Source of the DNA: Campylorhamphus procurvoides
Taxonomy: Eukaryota > Chordata > Aves > Passeriformes > Dendrocolaptidae
NCBI GenBank assembly: GCA_013396655.1
Contig: WBMV01001920.1
Location: 260,536-324,535, forward strand
Reading direction: 5' to 3'
Length of the DNA stretch: 64,000 nt
A program made the position numbers and the translations under genes. Positions within the stretch are counted from its first letter, which is position 1, and each line of letters opens with the position of its first letter. Shown here piece by piece: positions 25,098 to 37,100 of the stretch. Below the pieces are notes generated by a model, which saw nothing but the letters and a program-made list of their open reading frames with translations, made no database searches and was not told where the DNA came from.

Positions 25098-26265
25098 GCT
25101 TGTGCTCTCCTAAAGCATCTCTTCCAGAAAGGTGTCTAGTCATGATCTGAAGATATCAAGAGAAGAAGAAGCTGCCCCTCCCTTTGGTCATTTGTTCCAG
25201 TGGTTGATCACCTCTTTGCTAAACACGTGCACGTTGCAGATAATTTGAATTTGTCTGGTTTCAGCTTCTAGCCAGTGGTGGATCGTGCTCATGCTATTCT
25301 CTGCTACATTAAAAAGCCTTGTCCCACTCACTGGTTTTCTATGATGAAATTTCTTGTATGCTGATCTTAACTCACCCTTCAATTTTCCCCTCCTTCCCCC
25401 TTTGGGTGCATGAAACAGATCGAACAATTTCAGTATCTTGCTCTAAGGCATTTTCTCTACTCCTTAATTCATTTCTGTGGCTCTTTCCTGCCCACTTTAA
25501 CCACCTTTTGAATATTAAAATGTGAGCCCCAGGCCTGGTTGTGTTATCTTATCCACTTTAGTCTCAATGCTTTATGTGGAGGCAAATTAACCTCCCTGAT
25601 CCTACTTACTACTTTCCCTATGTGCTTAATCCCAGGCAGCCCTTGCCCCCATTTGCCAGGAGAGGTGTGTCTACGCTGAACCACTCATCCATAATGACCT
25701 CCAGCCCTCCTTCAGGAGCTCTGCTATATGCAGCCAGTCCTGCTTGTAAGGAACAGCCTCCCCTCCTCCTCCTCCCTCCAGACACCTCGGAGCGTGGGCT
25801 CCAGGAATGCACTGCAAGTGAACCCTGCTTACACAGCGGTCACCATCCCCTGGCATGGCTGCCTCTTCAACCACTTGCCACCAAGGAAGGGGATCCATGC
25901 CCTTTGTCAGTGGCCATTTTACATTGTCTTCCAGGTTGATGATTAAAAAAGCATAGGGTAAAGCAGGATTGAATCCCAAACCTGCTTGGAATATGTTGTT
26001 CGATGATGAGTTCTCACTGACAACAATATTTTGAGATCTGTCAGTTATCCAGCTCTCAATCTGTCTCACATATCCTCTGGTTCATACTATCCTGTGCTAT
26101 TTTTTAAGCAGGATGTCATGGTTTTAGCTCAATCCCCTTGTAGAAAATCTAAGTATAGCATATCTGCGTAGTTACTTTTATCAGGCAACTTTGTAATCTC
26201 CTCAAAGAACTAAATCAGGTTTGTTAAGTGCTATTTTCTCTACAACAACATTGAATCACATTCAC
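25098..26265 (-). mobile_element. Ancient CR1 LINE, long degraded copy
   Basis: This is an old CR1 of the type common in turtle and crocodile genomes, on the minus strand. From left to right on the plus strand it follows the reversed consensus as I remember it. First comes a tail segment (about 25098-25170), then tttgttccagtggttgatcacc (25191-25212), the cttctagccagtgg block (25266-25279), cattttctctactccttaattc near 25450, and cctccaggcc-type exonic filler. After that come ggttgatgattaaaaaagcatag (25934-25956), cgatgatgagttctcactg (26001-26019) and gagatctgtcagttatccag (26033-26052). The right end (about 26100-26265) matches reverse transcriptase codons: the block around 26145-26155 corresponds to the YLDF-type motif, now broken by a stop. 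Similarity may extend to about 26350. Many indels and stops show great age, and nothing in it could be active. Confidence 0.8.
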
Positions 26266-26287
26266 AGAAGAGGGGAATGCTAAGAGG

Positions 26288-26316
26288 TTATTAAATTTAT
26301 TATTAAATTTATTATT
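26288..26316 (+). repeat. 12-bp AT-rich tandem repeat
   Basis: The unit ttattaaattta is present at 26288-26299 and 26300-26311, with a partial third copy. It lies at the upstream edge (minus sense) of the ancient CR1. Confidence 0.9.
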
Positions 26317-29300
26317 CCTATTCTTCTTATAGTTTTTTATAGTCATCTGCTGTCCTCACCTAACTGGGAAGACTGATCTTATATTGTTGATCTCTTGGAT
26401 GCAGCATCCACTAGTAGAGCCACCCAGCATGACCACAAAGTGCCCTGGCTTGGCTGACCCTCAGAGAATGGCAGTGGCTTGGTGAGTGCTGTGCACAGGA
26501 GTGAGTTTGCATTGCAGAGCATGGCCCAAAGTAACTGATTCTTACAAGGCAAGACTTTGCTATTGTGGGGTACATCTCTGCAAGCCTTCCCTTGCGCTTG
26601 GGCACATGCCACCAATACATGCTTGCCTGAAACACCAGCTCCAGGACAGAGAAGTGGGAAAGGGCTCTGCCCCTTTCTGCTCCTTCCACTCTCCTCTAGG
26701 TGGTCTGTCAGTACCTGATCAGGGGGATGTCATGACTTCACTGTGATAAAGATCTGGAGGAGAAAAGAAGGGATGTTCTTAGGTGCTGGATGCTGTCTTT
26801 TCTTTCAGAACTGCCAAAGAATGGTTGAGTTCAAGTCCCTTGAATCAACCCAGCTTTATTGTGCTATAAGCAAGGAAAAACTTTTGGGTCTAAAGTCTCG
26901 TTGATGGAGTGAGCATCCCGTGGGTTTCTAACACTGCGCTATGCTGGCCTGCTTGGTAATTTTTCTCTGGTGAGTGTTGCAAAAATTTGTCTCTTCTTCC
27001 CAACTACAAGGGTGCACTGCAAGGAGTCACTGGAAGATTGTGGAGCACCTGCATGGCACTAGTCCCCTTCTGTGTGGGAAGTGTTAGCAGCTGAAGAGCT
27101 GAGCTCCTGCTTTTCTTTATGTGCTCTCCTGACTCAGCCAATCTGTGTTACAAGCACAGCTGCACTCAAGAGAAGAATATTTTATAAAGAGAGTTCAAAC
27201 TGGCTCTTCAGCTGTGGTAAGTTTTCAGCTACCACCTCTGAAGCACGTCCTTCCTTCCTGATGGCCACGTCAAATGGTTCTGCAAAGACACTATGGAAAG
27301 GAGGCCCAGATATGCAACATTTGATAGCCACCTCTTCTTCAGAAATGCTGTTCTCATCACTTCCTGTCTTTGTATGATTATTAACAATACAACATGTCTG
27401 AGGGATGGGCAGAATTAATCAGTTGGAAGAGAAACACTCCAGCCCATGCCTTCTGAACACTCCAATATGTCACTGGCCTTGGGGTCATGAGAGACTGGGA
27501 GTTCAGATTCTGTTTTACTTTCCTAAGAAGAGAGGCACTCTCATGTCTTATGTCAGAGTAACCAAGATCTAAAAAAATTTGCCATGTTTCTACTGCAATT
27601 TTCTTTCTCAGATGTGCCAGCTGCTCTTTTTCACACTTTTGCTGCACATTTACGAGAGTGAGAAGGAATGCACACACATACACGCACGTACACACAGCTG
27701 CAGCCATGAGAGCAGCCTGGCCTTAGCCCACACAGTGCTTTTAAGCCCAGAGATGTATTTAGTTAGAGTAGAAGACAGAAAAAAAAAATTTAAAAGAAAA
27801 AATAGTTGGTGTAACTATGTCTGGATTCCCAAACACCTGCACCAGGGTTTCCTGATATTTCTGCAGACATTTGCATCAGATATACAGCTGCCACAGTGCT
27901 CACACAAGACCTTAACTTTCATTTGATTGTGGCTCTTCTCCTTTCATTTTCTCTTACTTGAAACAGAGCTAAAATCTCATGGGCACGCAGAACTGTAAAG
28001 GTGGCAGACCACTCTTGAGAAAAGTATACAAGGCTATTCCACCAGTTTAACATAATTTAGGCAAAGGGCTGCAAGAGGGTGTATGTGCTCTGTCACTTTA
28101 GTTTAATTTGAATACATGAAGAACAAGCTTAGACGACTCTAGCTGTAATGGATTTTAAATAAGACTGAAAATTTGTGTACAAAGAAAGCGTAATATGATG
28201 ATGTAGCTTTAGGAAGGGCAGACCTCTCTTGTTGTTTTAAGGGAAAAGACAAGTTTTAATTTGTGATATTTTTATTCCATCTGCAATATGTTTTTCTTGA
28301 TGAGTGCATTAGTTTTCAGATGCTGAGGACTTAAATAAGATATCAGGGCGAAATTCCCATCTGAATACATCCAAACAGATTTTTCTCTGGCAGGTATTCC
28401 TGAGGTGTTTACAGTCTTCTACTGACTTTTCTGGGGCATGACAATGCTCACTACTGTGGTCTCTTCCTGAAAATTGCCCAGTTATACAACAGCTGCCTTA
28501 AACAAGCAGTGCTGGGAGTGAGAAACGCAAGTCAGGCAGCCAGTTCATTCATCTTTCTCAGCTTAGAAAAAAGAGAATGGGGACTACCACTTGGCGTTTT
28601 TATGCAGTTTCAGTCTCTGGTTCTCATGAGGTAGTAAAAATCTGAACATTCCTTAGAGGAAGTCAAGCAAACAATTTGTAGGTGATTTCTTAAAAAACAA
28701 ACAAAGAAAAAACCTGACAGCAAAACCAAACAGCAACAGCTGAAATGTTTCTCTTTATCTTAGAGATTCTATAAAAACCATTGCTTAACTAGATTTGGGA
28801 CCTACACCAGCCTGAGAATTTCCTTTAATTAAAACATCATCCACGGTTCAACTTAGGAAAAAACACAACTACAACAAACACAAACTTCAGAAAACAAATG
28901 AGGTGACATCTGTTCTTCAGGCAAGGCTCCTTTGTCCTGAATTCTAGTGAGCTGGTTATTTCAGGAGAGAATTATGTGAACAACTAAGATTAAACAGAAG
29001 CAACAACACACCCTGATGCAAGCTTGAGGGTGTTGAAATTGCTCTGCTCTTCTCCCCAAAGACATTTCAGATCCCATTTCTTGAACACTGTTTATGTTGA
29101 AAGTGCTCACATTCTGATTTCCTCTACAGCCAGTTCGCTGCTCTCTGCAGTCTCTAAAAGCATCATCAAGCGTTTCCTCATTAGATAATATCATCACACA
29201 CCCTAATGATTAGGCTCAATGACTCACCTTCCTTTTTGGAGCACTGTATTCAATCCAAAATTGTGTATCCTCTCTCCCTTGAAGAGAACTCCCTCCACAT

Positions 29301-30807
29301 AGACATGTCTCAGGAGACCAGCCCAGCTGTAGCAACAAGTTCATTAGCCAGCCCATTGTGGTGGATACTAAACCCCCTCTGTGTGATGCCAAAGACAATC
29401 AGGCTGGTGTCAGGGTTCGCGGTGCTGTGTGCTGGGAGCAGCATAGAGGCTTCAGAAAGGGGAGACCTTGACTCAAAGAACTCTGATATCTGAAAAGCAA
29501 GAAGCCAGCTAAGTGGTTAGTGAAAGGCTTTGAGGATCAAGAGGATGACAAACAATCAGTGTAATTGTGAGGACTTCGGATGAGTAGAGAGATGGGTCTA
29601 AATACACCAAGTTTATGGGGAAGCATAAGAAAGAAGAAAATGACGAATTGAGACAATTAAACTTCTGTATGAATCAAAGTAGAGGCTACTAGAAAAGGAA
29701 AAGGGGTGGGTCCCTCCTGTTTGATTACAAAGCCCTTTTCCTGTAATCTTGCCTGCAGAACAGGTTTCATTATTTATCCTATTTTTTTATTTCAGGCAAC
29801 ATTAAGAGTAATTATAAAAATAATGGCCTCTCTATTGTTATACGCACCATTTACATTCACATAAAATCTACGATCTGTAGGCAGGGGCCAAGGAGAAGGC
29901 TCTTCTCCAGGGTCTGTGGCTGGCAGAGGAGACTGGCAGGGCAGGGCATTGCAGCGTCCTGTGGCCACCTGCACAAGCAACTGGCTTGGCTGGGACAGCA
30001 GCTAGGCAGGGAAAGCCTGTTACACTCACAAAAGTTTTCATCAAAGGACTTTCCTGCCCTTCCCCTCCAGCAGTAGTGAGTGGTGGACTCTTCAGGACTT
30101 TTGCTGGTTTAATTTATTTTTATTTTATAAACGTTGCAAAGAAGCAGATACTTCCCCTGGGAAACGGCTGCTTGTGTCCCCTTGCTTGTAGATATTTATA
30201 GGGCTCCCCTCTCTGCCACATCTCAATGTCTTGTGTTTTTAATTGGATCTATACTTACTCTTCCCATGCAGAGTAGTGTGCAGGCACACAGGGCTGAAAC
30301 TGAGGCAAGCAAGTCCAAAATGTAAATCTAGAAGTGGCCTCCTCAGGTGCCATGTAAACCTAGTCATTTCTCAGCCCAAAATATTCTGACAGCTTTCAGC
30401 TCTTGAGGCACCCACGTTTCTGCTTCTGTCCCTGCACCAAACACAGCAACTAGCTCTTGGTAACATTGAGCAGTATAGCCTACACCTCCAACATCTCAAA
30501 ACTAGGTGGAGAAATGCTTTAAGCTTCAGTGGGACACTTTCTAGAAGATGTTTTCTGTGCACATGTAAGACTTGCACCAACAATCTGCTCCCCTTTTAGG
30601 GATGATGTTTACATGTTCCTTCTCACTCACCCTCTCACTAAAAGGATGTGCCACCACATGGGAACACATTGCCCACTGCCAAGCTATAGGTTGCCTGGGC
30701 ATGACTCCCTGGCTTTCCTAGTGAAATGGTGACTCACTTCAGCCTCCTGGTTAAGGAACTCATGAGCATCCCCTCCAGTATCAAATGTGGTGTATTTATT
30801 CTATGCG
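26317..30807. other. Unique sequence, no gene seen
   Basis: Short frames only. An interrupted CA-rich stretch lies at 27669-27697 and a short A-rich run at 27780-27802. The part around 29770-29880 is AT-rich and unique. No gene or further repeat was recognised outside the block at 28140-28410. Confidence 0.55.
28140..28410. promoter_or_regulatory. Candidate conserved non-coding element
   Basis: This is unique AT-rich sequence with gtaatatgatgatgtagc (28190-28207), tttaatttgtgatattttt, and agatatcagggcgaaattc (28338-28356). The last contains a CpG within an otherwise AT-rich context. It has no open frame and no known repeat. Confidence 0.28.
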
Positions 30808-30950
30808 TAGAATCATAGAATGATATAGTCATCTAGTTTGAAAAAACCTCCAAGATCATCAAGTCCAACCATCAACCTAACATGGCCAAGCCCACCACTT
30901 ATCTATGTCCCCAAGTGCCACATCTACACATTTTTTAAATACCTCCAGGG
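30808..30950 (-). mobile_element. CR1 LINE tail fragment
   Basis: This is a short 3' CR1 fragment on the minus strand. The plus strand opens with tagaatcatagaatgata, then a diverged block containing aagatcatcaagtccaacc, a stretch naming the usual catggccaagcccaccac motif, and gtccccaagtgccacatct. Similarity stops at about 30950, after acctccaggg. The missing upstream part is the usual 5' truncation. It belongs to a different CR1 subtype from the copy at 59416, because the sequence following the terminal repeat is different. A few substitutions and small indels suggest an older insertion. Confidence 0.9.
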
Positions 30951-31689
30951 CCCACCGTGAATTAGGTACTGCCTCCCCTTTCTACACGTGGTTCCTGAAA
31001 ACCTTCCACCACCATGGTGGGTTTTATAGCAGGGGGTGGAGATGAGGGACCAGCAGCCCTGTATGACAAGTATCTATTCACAAACCAGCCCCCTTCTTCA
31101 GCACCCTGGGTGGGTGCTGTTGCACAGAGGGGTAGAAAGGTCCCCAGTTTGGGAGTCTGGGTGCTGGCCACAGACAGGAGGTCTCTATACCCTCAGTACC
31201 TGCTATACAAGCCATGCAAAGTGAGCTTTGAATGAGAGGTTACTATAAACATCTGCTGCCAGCTCTTGCTGAGGGCAGTAGCTTGTTTGAGCTTACTTGT
31301 ACCCTTCCTCTCAATTTCTGCTCCTGGGGAAATTGATCCCTCTTCAGCTGCTTTCCTAATGCTGCTGAGGACTTGTGGTCCACCTGGCTCTTTGGACCCA
31401 GGATGTTTTTTCCTGAGAAGGAGCCTTCTCTTCCACTCCCCTCCTTTCTCAAACATCACTAAGGTTTCATTGTTTTCATCATCAAAGAGGACCTCTTAAA
31501 CACTGTCCCAGTGAGTCCTGCCCAACAGAAGAGGTTTTGTGTCCTGCAAACTGGGGAGAAGGCACAGCTGCTCTGTTTTCTGTCTGTTCGGCCTTGATAA
31601 TTTTTTGCTCCCAGTCATCCGCCTCCTCCTAGGTCTTTTCTCCAGAGGAGGCACTCTTGTCTCCCTGTCATTGTTTCATAGACACACGC

Positions 31690-32060
31690 TTAGAGATTTC
31701 CCAATGGTAGTATGTGGCAACAATGAATCCCCAGTGCACGGAAATGCACATGAAATTGTATTAGTCACACGCAATTAGGCAATGCACAGTCACCATGCAA
31801 TCAGGGGAAGCCTAGATGCAGATTATTGAGGCGCAGAGGTTTTTGATGAACCATATTGTCACCCCAAAATGCTATTATATGAGAAATAAAGCATTTTCCC
31901 TGAAAGGGGTTGTGCTGGCCAAATTTTTCAATTTGAATTGTATTTTAAAGGTTGGAAATTGCCCTTTTATCATTTCTGAAATGAAAAATTCATTTCATTC
32001 AGAATTACTTTTGATTTCACAATTTAAGCTAATGAGTTTTTTTAAATGTGGCTGAATACA
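31690..32060. promoter_or_regulatory. Candidate conserved non-coding element
   Basis: This is a block of about 370 bases with no recognised repeat. It includes cgcaattaggcaatgcacag (31769-31788), catgcaatcagggg, and an AT-rich right half with tttcatttctgaaatgaaa inverted symmetry (about 31968-31990). The texture is that of conserved regulatory DNA. This is inference only. Confidence 0.3.
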
Positions 32061-32991
32061 AAACACTTCAAAGTTATCAAAATGAACCAGTGTTGATTGC
32101 CCTTGCTGAGCTTTTTTTCACACTTTCTTTGTAAAAATGCCCATCATCACCTATATTTACATTTAAGGAAAAATGTTTAAAGATTGAAAACATTTGCAGG
32201 ACAGAGCAATCATGAGTTACTCAGCTCTAACGCAACAGCAATTTCACCATCCCCTTGTTACATGATTGTGATATGCCATCTTGTCTTCTTGACATCTTCC
32301 AGAGGATTCTTGCTTTCCTTAGGAGATGTTCCTGGTTGTGCAGTATTTACAAGTTGCAAATCCACACCAGACCTTTCAGAACACTTGCTAGGCCATGCAG
32401 AGATGGAGGAAATGGATATGGTTTTATTTGCCCAAGCTGAGTGGGGTCTTAGTGGAGATCAAATGGCATTGACAGAGCAAAGGGAGACCTCTGCATGGTT
32501 TTCATTCTCCAAGTAAGATTTCCAGCATTGTTTCAAGGCTGCAAACGGTGAATTACCCATCATTATGATTCCATTATAATAACTGGAGGCATGTTCAGTA
32601 GCTCAGCATGTTTCCCAGGGGTGGAATGTTTGCACATGCTGTAGATACTGCTGGCCAAGGTGTTTCCTAAGACACAGGACCTCTCCCATGGGGGGCTGGG
32701 CATGTAGCCACATATGCTTAGACGGAGCATCCCGAAACTTCCTGCATGGTACCTTACTGACTTTCCTGAAGCTCTCTCTATGTAAAACAGAGCCAGGGTT
32801 GACTCAAACAGCTGGTTATCACACTGACCAGTGTCACCTCTGCGTTTTCTTGGACCAGCCCCTCCATCTGCACCCCTTTGTCCTTTGGACTATACTTACG
32901 GTGTTACCCAACACATCCAGCCACTATAGCAAGGTCACACTTGCAGAAGAGTCTGTGAGATCCTTGGGCACTGCAGAGGGGTCTGGCACCA

Positions 32992-33310
32992 TTACATCCT
33001 GCAGTTCCTGGGTGTTCTGTGCACTTTTAGGAGCTGTTGGAATGGGGAGCAACAGCAATTGAGAGCAGCAAAGGTCAATTTGGCATCAACCTCATAGGTC
33101 TTGTTTTTGAGCTTCAGCCAATGAACAGTACGTGGCTTCAGCAGCCTCAGGGTTCTGCTGATGGGGTGTATTGGAAGTTCTGTTGAGTAAACTTTGATAG
33201 CATAACGTTCGTGCTTTTGAGTTACCACAGGACGAGGGGCTGTTGGGGCGTGCCTGACTTTTGTGTAAGTGGCCTGTTCAAGGCACCAACACAGAGAGTA
33301 ACTTGCTCAG
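32992..33310 (-). other. Unexplained open frame without ATG
   Basis: The minus strand stays open for about 106 codons between a TGA just before 33310 and the stop at 32992. The middle part has a protein-like composition (KHERYAIKVYSTELP, then SRTLRLLKPRTVHWLKLKNK), with alternating basic and hydrophobic residues. There is no ATG near its start, and the first codons lie in a MIR relic. I do not recognise the family. It could be an exon, an old retrocopy or chance. Confidence 0.15.
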
Positions 33311-33366
33311 TGTGGGAACAGATGCCAAGGAATCTGGACCCCAGTCTTTTCCCTTCTTAAACCATC
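33288..33366 (-). mobile_element. MIR/CORE-SINE relic, reversed
   Basis: The plus strand reads acagagagtaacttgctcag and then gaatctggaccccagtctt. This is the reversed MIR pattern (cagagaggttaagtaacttgcccaagg...gaacccaggtctcctgactcccagtct) with deletions. The relic lies just upstream (minus sense) of an unexplained open frame at 32992-33310 and overlaps its first codons. Confidence 0.6.
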
Positions 33367-34223
33367 AGTGTTTCTCCTTCATTGTACAGAACAATTTATA
33401 ACCTACCAAGAGACACTGTGTTTGATGCTCACCAGAAGTCAAAAAATCTTCATAACATGGAAGAAAACAAAACTAGTGTGTTACAAACCAAGGTGATCCC
33501 AAATGCAGTTAAGAACTGAAAGACTGGGATTTCCCTAAGACAAGTCCCATGTGCCCAGTCTTCACAGGAGTGAGAAGACAGGTAGAAAAGAAGGCTGCAA
33601 TCCCTAAACAGCCATTGAAAGGATGACAATAAATAATTTGTTTTGAATTATATTTCATTCAGTGTTTTACAGCAGGAACAAGACAGAGCATAAGACAGGA
33701 AATGCAGAGTAAAAGCTCACTAACCACAAGCTCTTCCCAGAAAGAATAAAAAAAAAACTAAGAAAACCCGACAGTGTTAAACCCCAAAATATTTAATGAA
33801 TATTCTCTTTTGAAATACTCTTGTTTCAAACTCAGGAGGCAGGGCTGCTCACATGCCCAGCTGGCAGCGTCTCTCCTCTGCTGAAGTAAGAGTTGTATTG
33901 GTCATCTGATTCCCATCTTACGTAATACAGTGCTCTGCCTGGCCATGATGCCGCTGGACAGGGGAAAAGTAACCAGAGCTTTGCTGAAACACAATTTTCA
34001 CAGCGATGCCTTAGTGTTTGCTCACCACGGTGTTTCCAAAAGTTAGTTTTAGTACAGATACACAGGGTGTTCAACCATATCAAGTGTTCTCTTCTCCAGC
34101 TGTAAAAATTAACAGGACATAAATTGCTCTGAAGTCAGTTGTTCATGGACTTGTTCCTCCATGTGGGCCATCCCTTTCAGAAAGTCTAAGCTTGTGTGCC
34201 CTAGGTGATCTGAGAGGCAAAGT

Positions 34224-34297
34224 GCATACATATATAGACACACACACATATCTACATGTCTACATTTATGTGCTTATACACACACACACACAGATAC
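34224..34297 (+). repeat. CA/TA-rich microsatellite
   Basis: This is an interrupted (CA)n/(TA)n simple repeat with two CA runs (about 34238-34248 and 34277-34292), separated by tatctacatgtctacattt-type sequence. It is likely to vary in length between individuals. Confidence 0.9.
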
Positions 34298-34654
34298 TTG
34301 TCATGTGTGCACACTTTGGAGAGCCCCGTCATTGTACACTGGCTCAGGGAGCAAAGGTTTTCAAACAGGACCTGGCTGTTACTTGCACAAAGGATGTCTC
34401 CCCAAGGCGGTCTCGCCCCAAGATCCCTGGCCCTCGGAGGATGGAGAGCAGAATCAGGCCCATTCCTGGTATAGCAGAACACTGCAAAAAAATATTTGTT
34501 GTTTTGGCTCTTCCCCAGAGTATGGTACCCTTGCTCAGACAGTCTCTCACACCACTGCTGTGCCCGCAGCTTGTACCCACAGTTTCTCCAAGCATTTTGA
34601 TTAACAAATCTGGCCTGACCAAGAGGAAATGAAGCTCTTCTTTTTCTTCCCTTC

Positions 34655-34655
34655 N
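34655..34655. other. Single ambiguous base (N)
   Basis: This is the only non-ACGT character in the window, in a CT-rich stretch. It is an unresolved base call rather than a scaffold gap. Confidence 1.
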
Positions 34656-34741
34656 GTCTCTCGTCCTGTCACCACAGAGAAAATGTGGTTGCTGGATCCT
34701 GAGGTTGTCTCTGACTGCCCTCTGAAGCAGCCACAGAGGAC

Positions 34742-34800
34742 GGGCTTAGGTAACACAGAGGTATAGCAGGAATTCAAGCCCAGCCACAGTGTGGTCTCAC
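34742..34800 (-). mobile_element. Possible MIR core fragment, reversed
   Basis: The stretch taggtaacacagaggtatag followed by caggaattcaagcccagcc fits the reversed MIR pattern (aaggtcacacagctagtaagtggcaggattcgaacccagg) in a shortened form. This is a weak call. Confidence 0.35.
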
Positions 34801-36984
34801 AGCCTTCAGATGCTCATTCCTCAGTAGTCCTTAAGAGTCCTTACAGTAGGTGTAGGTTTGTGAACCTGCCCTCTTCCCATGTTTTAAGAGTCCTTATTTA
34901 TTTTTCTTTCAGTGGACTGCAGTGTGTAGCACGACTGCCAAAGGGGAGCACCATGAGCACTTTCTAGTGATTTGGATTTTGCTTGTAAAAAAACCCCAAC
35001 CAGCTTGCTATTGTGTAGGCGCTGAATAGGAGCATCCCCCTTCGCTCCAGAGTTGGTTATCATTTAAATAGGAAAGCATTCATCAAGAGTAAAGAGAAAC
35101 ATCTTTTCCTCACTCTCATTAGCATCAAGAGCTCAAGGAAATCTTCCTCACAAAGGAAGAGCAAGGGCTGGGGCTTTGTCCTAATGTTGCCTTTGATATG
35201 CTGTCTCTTTTTCTGTCCCCTAGACACATACACAGCAGCAGCTGCACTTATTGGTGTATTCTCAATGTACTAATTTGTCATGATATGGGAGATTTAAGCC
35301 TTCATAACTCTCCTTCTGCCCCACCTCTCAAATATCTGTCCATACCACAGGAACCGGGCACTTTCCAGGGCCATCAGCCCTGCACAGGCAGATGCTGATC
35401 AATTTACGGAGCTCTTCTACTCCTCTTCTTTTTCAAGTGGAGATTTCACTTTGGTAGGGTTTGCACAGGGAAAGGTTTACATTTTAAGGCTTTTTTCACT
35501 CCCTGTGTGCTTTTGTTTCTCTCTAAATACAACAAGGAAGCTCTGTAAATTACTATTCTATGGATAAACCCAATCTCCTGAAAAACTTGCTTCTCAATTG
35601 ACCTTTTCAAACCATTGAGCTTTTGTGTGACTTGGATGCTTTCTTTAGCTAAATATTTATATAGTAAACATTCAGTGTATAGATGGTTGTTACGACTACA
35701 AGCCCTGTGGGACAGAGGCTGGTTCACTGGTTTGCACCTTGCACAATGATAGCCAACACAATGCACAGCTACAGCAACAATATTCCTATGGCTTTTGAAG
35801 GCACAGACTGTGACTGACTTTGTCAGGCACAATGGAACTGTTATCATCAGTTGCTCTGAGAAAGAAGTTTCCAAATTCACCTTTTCTGCAATGTCTGAGG
35901 AGAATGGAGGGGGTGTTGAATTTTATCACGACAATATTAGAAAGAAGATGAGTCAAATATGCCACAGGGGTGTCCATCAAAGAGCAGAGATAAAAGTACC
36001 GAATTCCAGCAGCAAATTGTGCCTGGCAGACACGATGAAATAATGCTGCTTGAAGGGAGTGAGGGGAAGTGTCACGGCTCCCCAGGTGTTAGAAGTGTCT
36101 CTGTGAGCACCAGAAGAGTGAAGTTGTCTTTGCTGCCACTCTGCAGACTTTCTGTCTGACGCTGAGTGAGTCACTGACGTGTGGCTCACTGCAGGAGTGC
36201 AAGTGCCTGACTGCTGTGGAAATCAGTGCAGGTCAGGTGCTGAAAAAAGTTTAAGGATCTGAGTGTCTTCTCGCCTGTGACGTACAGATAATATTTCCTC
36301 CATTCTTTATATGGCAAGGTCTTTGATGAATTCAGTAGTTTATACTCAAGACTGTAGCCTCAGATCCTGAGCTTTGGCGACACTCTTGACTGTTATTTTG
36401 GTACAGCAACAACTGAGGAAGTCTAAAATTTGGTCTGCTGTTCACTGGGAGGGGTTATCTTGTGGACATTGCAGCAACAGCACAAAATCTTCTTGCTCTG
36501 CTATGCTCCATTTCATGTAAATGGGACCACCAAACTCTTGGTGGGGCAATTCTTGGGTTCCCCTGTTGCAGAATGACTGGTATTACCAGGGAAATCCTCC
36601 CACTGGTGGATTGTCTGTGTCTGCAGGGCACGCTATGTGGCCAAGGGCTTGCCAGCCAGTCCAGGAGGAAGCTGCCTATTCAGTGAAATAAATTTTTTAA
36701 CCAAGAAACAAAGTTTCCTTTCCTGTAACCCCAGACTTATGAGTCAGCACTTCACACATCAATTATTTACAACAAAAAGCAAGAAAAGCAATTTTAAGAT
36801 TTTGTAGGATGAAGGAAAAGTGAAGGGGAGACATATCCCACACCACTCCTAAGTAAAATGTATTCCCTTTCTATGCTTTTCAGGTCCCCAAGAAATTTTC
36901 TTTACCTTTGTACAGTCTTTTGTGTGTAGTAGCTCAAGGCCTAGACATTTATGTTTAGCCTCAAGGTCAATGCAAATAAAACAT

Positions 36985-37100
36985 GTTGTAGAGCTAGGGA
37001 AACTAGGCACAAAGAGTTGAAATAACTTAGCTATGCCTTTCATTCCCTGTACCGGCTACATTGGGATCCAAAACCAGCACGTGTGCTCTCCCTCCTAGAA
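36985..37100 (-). mobile_element. MIR/CORE-SINE relic, reversed
   Basis: The plus strand shows agggaaactaggcacaaagag, then gaaataacttagctatgcc, and then gggatccaaaaccagcac, ending in gtgtgctctccctcctag. This is the MIR core in reverse: ggaaactgaggcacagagag, ttaagtaacttgcccaagg, ggaatagaacccagg, and the gtgctctaaccactag end of the tRNA-like part. It is one of the better kept SINE relics in the window. Confidence 0.7.

Noticed and set aside
27669..27697. CA-rich run considered as a microsatellite.
   Set aside because: Interrupted every few bases and too short to call alongside the clearer one at 34224.
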